Assembly (NCBI RefSeq): GCF_001189535.1
Contig: NZ_CP012070.1
Coordinates: forward strand, 2,852,001-2,916,000
DNA length: 64,000 nt
Source: Arsenicicoccus sp. oral taxon 190
Lineage (GTDB): Bacteria; Actinomycetota; Actinomycetes; Actinomycetales; Dermatophilaceae
Reading direction: 5' to 3'
Shown here: positions 19,226 to 27,825 of the stretch, in pieces
Layout: each line of letters begins with the position of its first letter
Numbering within the stretch: the stretch's first letter is position 1
Program-made: the position numbers and the translations under genes
Notes under the pieces: model-generated
Told to the model about the DNA's origin: nothing
The model's database searches: none
The model's input: only the letters and a program-made list of their open reading frames with translations

Positions 19226-20206
19226 TCATCGGGAGGGCAGCTCGTCCACCACGAACGCCCGGGCGTCGGCCGGCCCGGAGCCGCAGCTGTCGTAGAGCCG
19301 CTCCCCCGTGAGCTCCTTGTGCACCCGCAGCCGCCAGCGTCGGCCGTCACGGTGCACCACCAGGACCGTGGCCTCCCACTCGTCGCCGGCCTCGACGCTG
19401 CCGGCCAGCGCCTCGAGCGCCGTCTCCCCGGTGCGTGCCCGGACCCACCCCTCGGCCGCCTGCACCGGCAGCTCGAGGTGGCTGCGGCCCCGGTCGTGGG
19501 CGGCGTCCAGCGTGTCCGGGCACAGCTCGCGGCGGGCCTCCGCGTCGACCACCGCGACCGCGAGCTCGCCGGTGAGCCGGGCGATCGTGTGGCCGCTCGG
19601 CAGCGCGATCCCCGTCGGTGCGAACCGGTGACCGCCGGTGTGGGTGCACTCCCACACCTGCCCCGGGCGGCGTCGTGAGCCCTCGAGCGCGACCGGCCGG
19701 CCGCGGACGGCGCAGCACACGTCGCGCTTGCCGTTGGTGCACACCAGGAGGATGCCGGCGTCGGTCAGGCGCAGACCCGGCAGCGCCGCGAGCACCGCGT
19801 CCGGTCCTCCGTCGAGCAGCGCCGGCAGGTCCAGGCGCAGCAGCTCGGCCGGGTCCACGATGGCGCCGGTGACCAGCCAGGGCCCGCCGGTCGCACCACC
19901 CAGGTCCCCCGCGAGGAAGACCTGCCGGGGCGCGCCGTCGTCGCGGGTGCGGTGGTCCGAGACCGAGCGGATCAGCACCAGCCGACCCCCGGCCTGGGCA
20001 CACGCGCTCTGCAGCCGCACGCCCAGCTCGGGGTCCAGCCAGGACTCGGTGAAGGCGTCCCGCCCCCACGGCCCCGGTTGCTCCAGGGCCACCCAGAACC
20101 CGGCCCGCGCGGCCGTCCCGTGCACCGGGTGACCCGCAACCTCCCAGGACCGCGAGCAGGCGGTGGCCGGCAGCTTGGTGACGGGGTCGGGGCGCTCGGG
20201 ACTCAC
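19226..20206 (-). CDS. Sucrase/ferredoxin-like (thioredoxin-fold iron-sulfur) protein
   Basis: The 326-residue protein matches the sucrase/ferredoxin-like family, named after sucrose-related proteins but built on a thioredoxin-like ferredoxin fold. The signature segments are LLVCTNGKRDVCCAVRGRP and WECTHTGGHRFAPT, whose cysteines and histidine would hold a 2Fe-2S cluster. The reaction is unknown; a redox role is inferred. It starts with GTG at 20206. The gene sits alone between the topoisomerase A gene and an amino-acid permease. Confidence 0.75.
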   Translation of the reverse strand: MSPERPDPVTKLPATACSRSWEVAGHPVHGTAARAGFWVALEQPGPWGRDAFTESWLDPELGVRLQSACAQAGGRLVLIRSVSDHRTRDDGAPRQVFLAGDLGGATGGPWLVTGAIVDPAELLRLDLPALLDGGPDAVLAALPGLRLTDAGILLVCTNGKRDVCCAVRGRPVALEGSRRRPGQVWECTHTGGHRFAPTGIALPSGHTIARLTGELAVAVVDAEARRELCPDTLDAAHDRGRSHLELPVQAAEGWVRARTGETALEALAGSVEAGDEWEATVLVVHRDGRRWRLRVHKELTGERLYDSCGSGPADARAFVVDELPSR

Positions 20207-20253
20207 CTGTCCACCCTATGCCGCCGAGGGCGGTGGGCGGTTGGGCGCGCAGC

Positions 20254-20295
20254 GGGGCTCGGAGCGCGGGACTCGGAGCGCGGGGCTCGGAGCGT
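20254..20295. repeat. Three 14-base tandem repeats in an intergenic spacer
   Basis: Units at 20254-20267, 20268-20281 and 20282-20295 share GGNCTCGGAGCG and differ at one or two positions (GGGGCTCGGAGCGC is the first). They lie between the permease stop and the ferredoxin-like gene start, followed by GGCATACGG. Confidence 0.8.
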
Positions 20296-20333
20296 GGGGC
20301 GCGGCATACGGCTGGGTGCGGGGTCCCGGGCGC

Positions 20334-21812
20334 TCAGGACCAGGGGCGACCCTCGCGCTGCTTGTTGAGCTCGTCGTGGTAGGAGCCCAGCTCCTCGACG
20401 TGCTCGGGCCGGTTGCTGCGTCCCGACCCGATGAGGCGCGTGGACAGGAAGTGCAGCACCCACAGCGCGACGCCGACGACGAGCAGGATCCCGGCGACCT
20501 TGTAGTCGGCCGGGTCCCGCTTGGACAGCGGCGAGGCGAGGAAGGCGCACAGGACCGCGCCGATGACCGGGACCGCGGTGGGGGCCCGGAAGTGCCGGTG
20601 CTCGACCTGGTCCTTGCGCAGCACCAGCACCGCGATGTTGGTGATGGTGAAGACGACGAGCAGCAGCAGCGACGTGGTCCCGCCGAGGGCCTTGAGGTCG
20701 GCGAACCAGATGAGCCCGAAGGCCAGCGCCGTGGTGAAGATGATCGCGACCCACGGGGTGCGGCGCCGGGGCAGGATCCGGCCGAGCGTCACGGGCAGGA
20801 CACCTTCGTGCGCCATGCCGTAGAGCAGCCGGGAGGCCATCAGCATGTTGATCAGCGCGGAGTTGGCCACGGCGAACATCGTGATGATCGCGAACACCGA
20901 CAGCGGGAAGGCCGGCGCGCCCGCCTGCACGACCTTGAGCAGCGGCGTCTCCCCCTCGCCGAGCTGCGCCGGCGGCACCAGCGTCACCGAGGCGATCGCC
21001 ACGAGGACGTAGATGACGCCGGTGATCGACAGGCCGAGGAGCATCATCCGGGGGAAGGTGCGGACCGGGTCCTTGGTCTCCTCGGCCATGTTGACCGAGT
21101 CCTCGAAGCCGACCATCGCGAAGAAGGCCAGCGCGGTCCCCGCCGTGACGGCCGTGAAGACCGTGGAGCCGTCCTTGATGGTGATGTCCGTCAGCGTGCC
21201 CGCGTCGCCCTTACCCTGCAGGATCGCCCACAGCCCGATGCCGATGATGATGAGCAGGCCGGAGAGCTCGACCAGCGTCAGGACCACGTTGACCTTGACG
21301 CTCTCCCCCACCCCCCGCAGGTTGATGGCGGCGACCAGGGTCATGAAGCCGAGCGCCGCGAGCAGCAGCATCGTCCCGCCCGACTGCCAGCCGAGGTGCG
21401 CGGCGTGGTTGAGGTTGCCGGCGAAGGCCTGCGCCGCGCTGGACGCCGACGTCAGGCCGGAGCACATCACGGTGAAGCACACCAGGAACGTCAGGAAGTG
21501 GATGCCGAAGGCCTTGTGCGTGTAGACCGCCGCTCCCCCGGCGCGCGGGTACTTCGTGACCAGCTCCAGGTAGCTGAACGCGGTGAGCATGGCCACGACG
21601 AAGGCGCACAGGAAGGGCAGCCAGACCGCCCCGCCGACCTCCTTGGCCACCTTGCCCGTCAGGGCGTAGACGCCGGTGCCGAGGATGTCACCGACGATGA
21701 AGAGCAGCATCAGCCCGGGCCCGATGGCGCGGTGCAGCGGCGTGTCCTGCTCGCCGGTGGCAGCGTCGCCACCCGTCATGGGCGAGGCGTCGAGGTCGTC
21801 GTTGTCGCTCAT
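20334..21812 (-). CDS. APC-superfamily amino-acid permease
   Basis: The 492-residue integral membrane protein has about twelve hydrophobic segments. The first helix carries the APC signature GLMLLFIVGDILGTGVYALTG, followed by KYPRAGGAAVYTHKAFG and FFAMVGFEDSVNMAEETKDP. Members import amino acids or polyamines with protons or by exchange; the substrate cannot be deduced. The ATG at 21812 begins MSDNDDLDASP and follows AAGGTG at usable spacing. The cytoplasmic C-terminus ends in a charged tail (EELGSYHDELNKQREG). Confidence 0.85.
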   Translation of the reverse strand: MSDNDDLDASPMTGGDAATGEQDTPLHRAIGPGLMLLFIVGDILGTGVYALTGKVAKEVGGAVWLPFLCAFVVAMLTAFSYLELVTKYPRAGGAAVYTHKAFGIHFLTFLVCFTVMCSGLTSASSAAQAFAGNLNHAAHLGWQSGGTMLLLAALGFMTLVAAINLRGVGESVKVNVVLTLVELSGLLIIIGIGLWAILQGKGDAGTLTDITIKDGSTVFTAVTAGTALAFFAMVGFEDSVNMAEETKDPVRTFPRMMLLGLSITGVIYVLVAIASVTLVPPAQLGEGETPLLKVVQAGAPAFPLSVFAIITMFAVANSALINMLMASRLLYGMAHEGVLPVTLGRILPRRRTPWVAIIFTTALAFGLIWFADLKALGGTTSLLLLVVFTITNIAVLVLRKDQVEHRHFRAPTAVPVIGAVLCAFLASPLSKRDPADYKVAGILLVVGVALWVLHFLSTRLIGSGRSNRPEHVEELGSYHDELNKQREGRPWS

Positions 21813-21903
21813 GCCGGACACCTTGGCCCCGCCGGGCGGGGGGCGTCCACCGCGGGCGCGGTGCTGCGGCCAGATCGTGACCCCGCGCAAGGGGGTGAGG
21901 CCT

Positions 21904-21928
21904 TATGCCGGGGGGCGGCTGCGGCATA
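21904..21928. terminator. Hairpin formed by two GGCATA-type motifs
   Basis: TATGCCG (21904-21910) and CGGCATA (21922-21928) form a seven-base stem with an eleven-base loop. It lies in the 153-base gap between the topoisomerase B stop and the permease start. It may end transcription or be one of the scattered heptamer sites described in the findings. Confidence 0.45.
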
Positions 21929-21965
21929 CGGCCTCGGCGGTCGGTGCCGCCGCCTCCCGGCAGGC

Positions 21966-24068
21966 TCAGGCGTCGATGCGCTCGGCGTCGAGGGCGTGGG
22001 CGGAGTCGACGATGAAGTCCTTGCGGGGCGCCACCTCGTTGCCCATCAGCAGCTCGAAGACGCGCTCGGCGGCCTCGGCGTCGGCGAGGGTGACCCGCCG
22101 CAGCGTGCGCTGGCGGGGGTCCATCGTGGTCTCGGCCAGCTGGTCGGCGTCCATCTCCCCGAGGCCCTTGTAGCGCTGCATCGGCTGCTTGATCTTCTTG
22201 CCGCGCCGCTCGAGCGTCCGGACCGTGGTGCGCATCTGCTGCTCGTTGTAGGTGTAGATGAGCTCGTTCTTCTTGGCGCCGGCGTTGACGACCTCGATCC
22301 GGTGCAGCGGCGGCACGGCGGCGTAGACCCGCCCGGCCTCGACCAGGGGGCGCATGTAGCGGAAGAACAGCGTCAGCAGCAGGGTGCGGATGTGGGCGCC
22401 GTCGACGTCGGCGTCGGTCATGATGATGACCTTGCCGTAGCGCGCCGAGTCCACGTCGAAGCTGCGGCCGCTGCCGGCACCGATGACCTGGATGATCGCG
22501 GCGCACTCGGCGTTCTTGAGCATGTCGCCGACCGAGGCCTTCTGGACGTTGAGGATCTTGCCGCGGATCGGCAGCAGCGCCTGGTGGTCGGAGTCGCGGG
22601 CGAGCTTGGCGGTCCCGAGGGCGCTGTCGCCCTCGACGATGAACAGCTCGGAGCGGTCCACGTCGCTGCTGCGGCAGTCCGCGAGCTTGCTCGGCAGGGT
22701 GCTGGTCTCCAGGGCGTTCTTGCGGCGCTGGGTCTCCTTGTGCTGGCGCGCGGAGATGCGCGACTTCATCTCTGCGACGACCTTCTCCAGCAGCTGCGTG
22801 GCCTGGGCCTTGTGGTCGCGCTTGCTGGAGGTGAGCATCGCGGTGAGCTCCTGCTCGACGGTGCGGGCCACGATCGCCCGCACCGCGCTGGTGCCGAGGA
22901 CCTCCTTGGTCTGCCCCTCGAACTGCGGCTCCGCGAGCCGCACCGTGACGACCGCGGTCAGCCCGGCGAGGATGTCGTCCTTGTCGACCTTGTCGGTGCC
23001 GATCTTGAGGCGGCGGGCGTTGACCTCGAGCTGCTTGCGGAAGACCTTCATCAGGGCCTGCTCGAAGCCGCTGACGTGGGTGCCGCCCTTGTGGGTGTGG
23101 ATGATGTTGACGAAGGACTCGGTGCGGGTGTCGTAGCCGGTGCCCCAGCGCACCGCCACGTCGACCAGGCACTCCCGGGTCATCTCGGTGCTCACCATGT
23201 GGCCGCGGGCGTCGAGCTGCGGCACCGTCTCGGTGAACTCGCCGCTGCCCTGGAGCCGCCACACGTCGGTCACGGCGGGGTCGGGGGCCAGGAACTCCGC
23301 GAACTCGCTGATGCCGCCGTCATTCTTGAAGGTCTCCTCGTAGGGACCCTGACCGTCGGCGTCACGCTCGTCGCGCACGACGATCGTCAGCCCGGGCACG
23401 AGGAAGGCGGTCTGGCGGGCCCGCGCCACGAGGTCGCTGCGGTCCAGCGACGCCGTCCGGAGGAAGATCTGCGGGTCGGTCCAGAAGCGCACCCGGCTCC
23501 CCGTGACCCCGCGCCTGGTCTTGCCGACCACCTGCAGCTCGGTCTTGTCCTCGAAGGGGACGAAGGGGTTGTCCGGGCCGGGCCCGGCGCTGTCGTCGTA
23601 GGTGCCGGGCTCCCCGCGCCGGAAGGACATCTGGTGCGTCTTGCCGCCGCGGTCGACCTGGACGTCCAGCCGCGCGGACAGGGCGTTGACCACGCTGGCG
23701 CCGACGCCGTGCAGACCGCCGGACGCGGCATACGACCCCCCGCCGAACTTGCCGCCCGCGTGGAGCTTGGTGAAGATCACCTCGACGCCGGACAGGCCGG
23801 TCCGCGGCTCCCGGTCGACGGGCATGCCACGGCCGTTGTCCCGCACCGTCACCGAGCCGTCGGCGCCGAGGATGACCTCGATGTGGTCGCAGTGGCCGCC
23901 CAGCGCCTCGTCCACGGCGTTGTCGATGATCTCCCACAGGCAGTGGGTCAGGCCGCGACCGTCGGTGGACCCGATGTACATCCCCGGGCGCTTGCGCACC
24001 GCCTCCAGGCCCTCGAGGACCTGCAGGTGACGGGCGGAGTAGGTCTCGGTCGCGGTTGCTTGTGACAC
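21966..24068 (-). CDS. parE: Type IIA DNA topoisomerase subunit B (topoisomerase IV ParE / second GyrB)
   Basis: The 700-residue ATPase subunit shows the GHKL motifs (EIIDNAVDEALGG, VRDNGRGMPVD, GGLHGVGASVVNALS), a transducer domain, and a TOPRIM domain with EGDSALGTAK and DADVDGAHIRTLLLTLF, ending in RYKGLGEMDADQL. With the subunit A gene at 16.6-19.2 kb it should form a topoisomerase IV that separates daughter chromosomes. I chose GTG at 24068 because the family begins shortly before YSARHLQVLEGLEAVRKRPG and because TAACCT lies seven bases upstream, a leaderless layout. The reading frame continues 78 codons further upstream without family likeness. Confidence 0.85.
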   Translation of the reverse strand: MSQATATETYSARHLQVLEGLEAVRKRPGMYIGSTDGRGLTHCLWEIIDNAVDEALGGHCDHIEVILGADGSVTVRDNGRGMPVDREPRTGLSGVEVIFTKLHAGGKFGGGSYAASGGLHGVGASVVNALSARLDVQVDRGGKTHQMSFRRGEPGTYDDSAGPGPDNPFVPFEDKTELQVVGKTRRGVTGSRVRFWTDPQIFLRTASLDRSDLVARARQTAFLVPGLTIVVRDERDADGQGPYEETFKNDGGISEFAEFLAPDPAVTDVWRLQGSGEFTETVPQLDARGHMVSTEMTRECLVDVAVRWGTGYDTRTESFVNIIHTHKGGTHVSGFEQALMKVFRKQLEVNARRLKIGTDKVDKDDILAGLTAVVTVRLAEPQFEGQTKEVLGTSAVRAIVARTVEQELTAMLTSSKRDHKAQATQLLEKVVAEMKSRISARQHKETQRRKNALETSTLPSKLADCRSSDVDRSELFIVEGDSALGTAKLARDSDHQALLPIRGKILNVQKASVGDMLKNAECAAIIQVIGAGSGRSFDVDSARYGKVIIMTDADVDGAHIRTLLLTLFFRYMRPLVEAGRVYAAVPPLHRIEVVNAGAKKNELIYTYNEQQMRTTVRTLERRGKKIKQPMQRYKGLGEMDADQLAETTMDPRQRTLRRVTLADAEAAERVFELLMGNEVAPRKDFIVDSAHALDAERIDA

Positions 24069-24075
24069 GCGCTGC

Positions 24076-24081
24076 AGGTTA
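24076..24081 (-). promoter_or_regulatory. -10 element for leaderless topoisomerase B gene
   Basis: TAACCT on the minus strand, seven bases before the GTG at 24068. Confidence 0.5.
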
Positions 24082-24270
24082 CCGGTGAGGTCCGACAAGC
24101 CCCCGCAGGCACGCCCACGTCGGCCTGCGGCCGCGGACGACGCGCGCTCCGCATGCCGAGAAATGCGGGTGGGAACGAATCTGCGTGCTTGACTGTTGTC
24201 ACCGCCGTAGAGGCCGTCGGGCTCCAGGACCGGGCCCACGACCCCGACTGACGCGAAAGAGAGGCCCATC

Positions 24271-24480
24271 GTGACCACTGCACTGGCATCGAGCGAACTC
24301 ACGGCAGCGGACCGCTGCGACCGCTGTGGCGCGCAGGCCTACATCCGAGCACGACTCGCCAACGGCGGGGAGCTGCTCTTCTGCGCCCACCACGGGCGTC
24401 AGCACCTGGACAGCCTGCGACCGATCGCGGTCGACATCGACGACCAGACCGAGCGACTGCACCGCGAGCCGACCAGCTGA
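24271..24480 (+). CDS. DUF7455 family small zinc-ribbon-like protein
   Basis: The 69-residue protein has CDRCG (Cys16, Cys19) and FCAHHG (Cys38, His41), a likely zinc-binding knuckle, within the pattern DRCGAQAYIRARLANGGELLFC typical of actinobacterial DUF7455 members read in two parts. The function is unknown. The start is GTG at 24271 with an AGAGAGG site upstream. It is divergent from the topoisomerase B gene with 200 bases between; TTGACT at 24189-24194 and TAGAGG at 24208-24213 are a possible promoter but the 13-base spacing is short. A clear hairpin follows the stop, so the gene is probably its own unit. Confidence 0.75.
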   Translation: MTTALASSELTAADRCDRCGAQAYIRARLANGGELLFCAHHGRQHLDSLRPIAVDIDDQTERLHREPTS

Positions 24481-24495
24481 GCGGCAGCACCCCCA

Positions 24496-24537
24496 GACGA
24501 GACCCCCCTCGGCCCCCCGGCCGGCGGGGGTCTCGTC
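24496..24537 (+). terminator. Hairpin terminator after the DUF7455 gene
   Basis: GACGAGACCCCC (24496-24507) pairs perfectly with 24526-24537 across an 18-base GC-rich loop, 16 bases after the stop codon. Confidence 0.8.
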
Positions 24538-24547
24538 GCGTCGGCCC

Positions 24548-24553
24548 TATCGT
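24548..24553 (+). promoter_or_regulatory. -10 element for leaderless DUF456 gene
   Basis: TATCGT ends six bases before the GTG at 24560 and lies just after the preceding terminator. Confidence 0.5.
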
Positions 24554-24559
24554 GGTGGC

Positions 24560-25030
24560 GTGGACTCCGTGACCCTGCTCGTCGCCCTCGCCGTCGTCGT
24601 CGGTCTCATCGGCATCGTCCTGCCGGTGCTCCCCGGGCTGCTGCTCGTGTGGGGCGCGGTGGTGGTGTGGGCCGTGGTCGGCCAGGTCTGGTGGCTCGCC
24701 GGGCTCGTGACGGTGGCGTATGCCGCCGGCCTGGCGCTGCAGTACCTCCTGCCCGGGCGCCGGCTGCGGGCCGGCGGGGTGCCGACCCGGTCGCTGGTGC
24801 TCGGCGTGCTGGTCGGCGTGGTCGGCTTCTTCGTGGTCCCGGTGGTGGGTGCTGTCGGGGGTTTCGTGCTGGGGGTCTACCTGTCCGAGCTGCAGCGGCT
24901 CCGGGGGCACGGCGCGGCGTGGCCGTCGACGGTGCACGCGCTGCGGGCCGTGGGGCTGTCCATGCTGATCGAGCTGGCCGCCGGCCTGGTCATCGGGGCG
25001 GCCTGGGTGGGCACGCTGCTCTGGGGCTGA
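24560..25030 (+). CDS. DUF456 family membrane protein
   Basis: The 156-residue protein has four to five hydrophobic segments and the DUF456 pattern VVGLIGIVLPVLPGLLLVWG near its start, with a glycine-rich middle (LGVLVGVVGFFVVPVVGAVG). The function is unknown. The reading frame is open far upstream, but GTG at 24560 is the only start that fits the family, and TATCGT six bases before it suggests a leaderless message. Confidence 0.75.
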   Translation: MDSVTLLVALAVVVGLIGIVLPVLPGLLLVWGAVVVWAVVGQVWWLAGLVTVAYAAGLALQYLLPGRRLRAGGVPTRSLVLGVLVGVVGFFVVPVVGAVGGFVLGVYLSELQRLRGHGAAWPSTVHALRAVGLSMLIELAAGLVIGAAWVGTLLWG

Positions 25031-25110
25031 CGGCGCGCGGGTGACGGGGCGCGACCGACCTGATCGAGCCGACCTGGCCCGACCGACGTGACCGAGTCGA
25101 CCTGTCTGAC
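25031..25110. repeat. Degenerate GACC-rich direct repeats between convergent genes
   Basis: The spacer between the DUF456 stop and the DUF3040 stop contains repeated variants of CCGACCTG and GACCGA (for example near 25053, 25068 and 25098) with a loose spacing of about 15 bases. No hairpin with long perfect arms is visible. Confidence 0.4.
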
Positions 25111-25124
25111 CCAGCCGACTCGCG

Positions 25125-25586
25125 TCAGAACTCGCCGCGGCTGCGGCGGTCGTCCCACCGCTGCTCGAGACGCTGCATGAAGGTGCCCTGGCGGGGCTGC
25201 GCGGCGCGGCGGCCCTGCTGGCCGGTGCGGGTGCGGCCCGGCGTGGCGCGCGAGGCGCCGCCGCGGCGTCCGAACCGGCTGCGCTGGACGGAGCCGTCGG
25301 CCTGCACGGAGCCCAGCGGGGCTCGGCGGGGCGCGGTCAGGGCGTAGACCCCGGCGGCGACCATGAGCAGGAACCCGACGACGCCCACCCAGATGAGCTG
25401 CTGGGTGACGCCCAGCAGGACCACGGCCAGGCCGGCGACGACGCCGAGGATGCCGATGATGACGCGTCGGCGCCGGACGTTGGGAGGGGTGGGATTGGCG
25501 AGGTTCTCGGCGAAACGCGGATCCTCGGCATAGAGCGCCTGCTCCATCTGCTCGAGCAAGGCCTGCTCACGCTCTGACAGTGGCAT
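25125..25586 (-). CDS. DUF3040 family membrane protein
   Basis: The 153-residue protein begins with the DUF3040 signature PLSEREQALLEQMEQALY and DPRFAENL, then has two hydrophobic helices (about 42-60 and 65-85) and a basic, disordered C-terminal tail rich in Arg and Gly. The function is unknown; in actinobacteria the gene is often next to the division and cell-wall cluster, which may lie beyond or near this locus. The ATG at 25586 follows a GAGGGGGAG ribosome site. It lies downstream of dinB on the same strand. Confidence 0.8.
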   Translation of the reverse strand: MPLSEREQALLEQMEQALYAEDPRFAENLANPTPPNVRRRRVIIGILGVVAGLAVVLLGVTQQLIWVGVVGFLLMVAAGVYALTAPRRAPLGSVQADGSVQRSRFGRRGGASRATPGRTRTGQQGRRAAQPRQGTFMQRLEQRWDDRRSRGEF

Positions 25587-25695
25587 CGTGGCTCCCCCTC
25601 CCTCGGGGTGTGGCGGTGACGTCGGCAGCGACGGCGGTCCGGCCAGCGGCGGGTCTGCTGAGGGGGGCCGTCCATCTCTCTCAACGAGGATAGGT

Positions 25696-26946
25696 TCAGG
25701 ATAGATCCCGTGGCGGGGTAGCGGTAGATCTTGCGCCACGGACCAGGCTCGCGGGCCGCACCACCCCGGCCCCGAACCTCGCGCTGGCCCGGTCGACGGC
25801 CCGCTCGGCGTCGCGCCACCCGTGCTCCGGCTCGTCCAGGGTCGCCTGCCGCGACACCGTCCCGGACTCCGAGAGGCTCTCGAGCCGCACGCCGACCAGC
25901 CGGATCCGGGCTCGTTGCAGCCCGAGGGCGTCGAAGAGCTCCCGCGCCACCTGGTAGACCTCGTGGCCGACGTCGGTGTGCTCGCGCAGGGTCCGGGCGC
26001 GGGTGATCGTCGTGAAGTCGGCGAAGCGCACCTTGATGGAGACGGTGCGGGCCACCATGCCCTGGGAGCGCAGCCGTGCCGTCGACCGGTCGGCGAGGCC
26101 GAGCAGGTGACGGTGGATCTCGACGGGGTCGTCGATGTCGTGGGCGAAGGTCTCGTCGGCCCCGACGGACTTCTCCACGTGGGCCGGGGTCACCCGGCGC
26201 GGGTCCCGGCCCCAGGCCAGCTCGTGCAGCGAGGCGCCCATGGCCTGGCCGAGGGCTCGCTGCAGGGTGGGCCGGGGGGTGTGCGCGATGTCGGCGACGG
26301 TGCGCAGCCCGAGCCGCAGCAACGCCTCCTCGGTCTTGTCGCCGACGCCCCACAGCGCCCCGACCGGCAGCTGGTGCAGGGTGGGCACCACCTGGTCCAC
26401 GGGGACGACCCGCAGCCCGTCGGGCTTGGCGAGCCCGGAGGCGAGCTTGGCGACGAACTTGGTCGGGGCCACGCCCACCGAGCAGGTGATGCCCTGCTCG
26501 TCGGTGACGGCGTCGCGGATCCGGCGGGCGATGACGGCGGGGCGGCCGTGGGTGCGGACCGCGCCGGCGACGTCGAGGAAGGCCTCGTCCACGGAGAGCG
26601 GCTCGACCAGCGGGGTCACGGAGCGGAAGACCGCCATGACGCCGCGGGACACCTCGGCGTAGCGGCTGTGGTCGGGGCCGAGCACGGTCGCCTGGGGGCA
26701 CAGCCGCCGGGCGCGCGCCATCGGCATCGCCGAGGCCACGCCGAACCGGCGTGCCTCGTAGGTCGCGGAGAGCACGACGCCCCGGGTGCCGCCGCCGATG
26801 ATGACGGGGGTGCCGACCAGGTCGGGGTGCTCCAGGAGGGTCACCGACGCGTAGAAGGCGTCCATGTCCACGTGCAGCACGTGGCAGCCCGTGTCGTCCA
26901 GCAGCTCCGGGTCGGGTGCGTCCAGGGAGAACTGCCGCCGGCTCAC
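25696..26946 (-). CDS. dinB: DNA polymerase IV (Y-family)
   Basis: The 416-residue protein copies damaged DNA with low fidelity. It has the catalytic Asp residues in LHVDMDAFYASV (27 and 29) and SVDEAFLDVAG (near 115), a helix-hairpin-helix region (LWGVGDKTEEALLRLGL) and the little-finger domain. The GTG start at 26946 lies 12 bases after the stop of the methyltransferase gene, so both are likely co-transcribed. It follows the DnaE2-like polymerase gene and the SOS box at 32.5 kb on the same strand, which suggests damage control of the block, although a promoter inside the block is possible. Confidence 0.88.
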   Translation of the reverse strand: MSRRQFSLDAPDPELLDDTGCHVLHVDMDAFYASVTLLEHPDLVGTPVIIGGGTRGVVLSATYEARRFGVASAMPMARARRLCPQATVLGPDHSRYAEVSRGVMAVFRSVTPLVEPLSVDEAFLDVAGAVRTHGRPAVIARRIRDAVTDEQGITCSVGVAPTKFVAKLASGLAKPDGLRVVPVDQVVPTLHQLPVGALWGVGDKTEEALLRLGLRTVADIAHTPRPTLQRALGQAMGASLHELAWGRDPRRVTPAHVEKSVGADETFAHDIDDPVEIHRHLLGLADRSTARLRSQGMVARTVSIKVRFADFTTITRARTLREHTDVGHEVYQVARELFDALGLQRARIRLVGVRLESLSESGTVSRQATLDEPEHGWRDAERAVDRASARFGAGVVRPASLVRGARSTATPPRDLS

Positions 26947-26958
26947 GGCGCGGTCACC

Positions 26959-27750
26959 TCAGTGCCGGGCGGCGATGACGTGCAGGGCCGAGCCGAGCTG
27001 CCCCAGGATCGCGAACTCGGGGTGGCTGGACGCCGCCCGCTCCAGGTCGAGCAGGGCCATCCGGTCGGCCTCGGAGTCGACCAGGGTCGAGGGGACGAGG
27101 TCGCTGAAGATCCGCACCCCGTGGGCGTCGGTGATCTCGAGCCCGGCGGCCTCGACCAGGTCGGAGACGGAGGCCAGGTCGAAGCGCCTGGGCAGCGGGT
27201 CCGTGGACCCCCACCGGCCCTCGGGCGTGGTGAGGGCGTGCTGGGCCTGGCTGAACTGTCCCGCGAGGGCCCGGGCGAGGACGACCGCGAGGCGCTGGGC
27301 GACGGTGAGGCTGAGCAGCCCGTGGGGGGCGAGGGCGGCGCTGATCGCGGCGAGCGACGCGGCCGGGTCGTCGACGAACTCCAGCACCCCGTGGCAGCAG
27401 ACGAGGTCGGCGGTGCCGGGCTCGTGGACCGCGGCGAGGGAGCCACCGTCGCCCTGGACGCCGCGGACGCGATCGGCGACGCCGGCCTCCTGCGCCCGCC
27501 GGTCGAGGGCCGCGAGGGCGTCCGGGCTGGGGTCGACCACGGTGATCTCGTGCCCCAGGCCGGCCAGGGCGACGGCGATCCCGCCGGTGCCGCCCCCGAG
27601 GTCGAGGATCCGCAGCGGGCGACCGAGCTCCCCGGACAGGTCGTCGACGGCGGTGCGCACGGCGTCCCAGACGGCGGCGGTGCGCAGGTTGGTCTCGACG
27701 CCCGCGGCGCGGGAGCGACGGGACGGGGCAGGGTCCGCCTGGTCGGGCAT
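26959..27750 (-). CDS. Class I SAM-dependent methyltransferase
   Basis: The 263-residue protein has the Rossmann SAM-binding motif ILDLGGGTGGIAVALAGLG near residue 48, an acidic motif ITVVDPSPDAL and a post-motif CCHGVLEFVDDP. These match small-molecule or RNA methyltransferases such as the CmoM/UbiE type, but the acceptor is unknown. The ATG at 27750 is preceded by AAGGAG. It sits between the DnaE2-like polymerase and DinB genes on the same strand, 75 bases from the former. Confidence 0.8.
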   Translation of the reverse strand: MPDQADPAPSRRSRAAGVETNLRTAAVWDAVRTAVDDLSGELGRPLRILDLGGGTGGIAVALAGLGHEITVVDPSPDALAALDRRAQEAGVADRVRGVQGDGGSLAAVHEPGTADLVCCHGVLEFVDDPAASLAAISAALAPHGLLSLTVAQRLAVVLARALAGQFSQAQHALTTPEGRWGSTDPLPRRFDLASVSDLVEAAGLEITDAHGVRIFSDLVPSTLVDSEADRMALLDLERAASSHPEFAILGQLGSALHVIAARH

Positions 27751-27825
27751 CGTGGGGCTCCTTGGCGGTCGGCTGGGCGGGGTCCGCGGTGCAGCGGCGA
27801 GCGCTGACGCGGCGTCGGTCCCACC

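Noticed and set aside
20163..24065. A 1300-codon open frame on the plus strand opposite the permease and topoisomerase B genes
   Set aside because: It is the shadow of real minus-strand genes: composition is Arg/Gly/Val/Asp-rich without domains, as expected from the antisense of high-GC codons.
24189..24213. TTGACT/TAGAGG as the promoter of the DUF7455 gene
   Set aside because: The spacer is 13 bases, too short for a usual sigma-70-type promoter, so it is mentioned only as a possibility under the gene.
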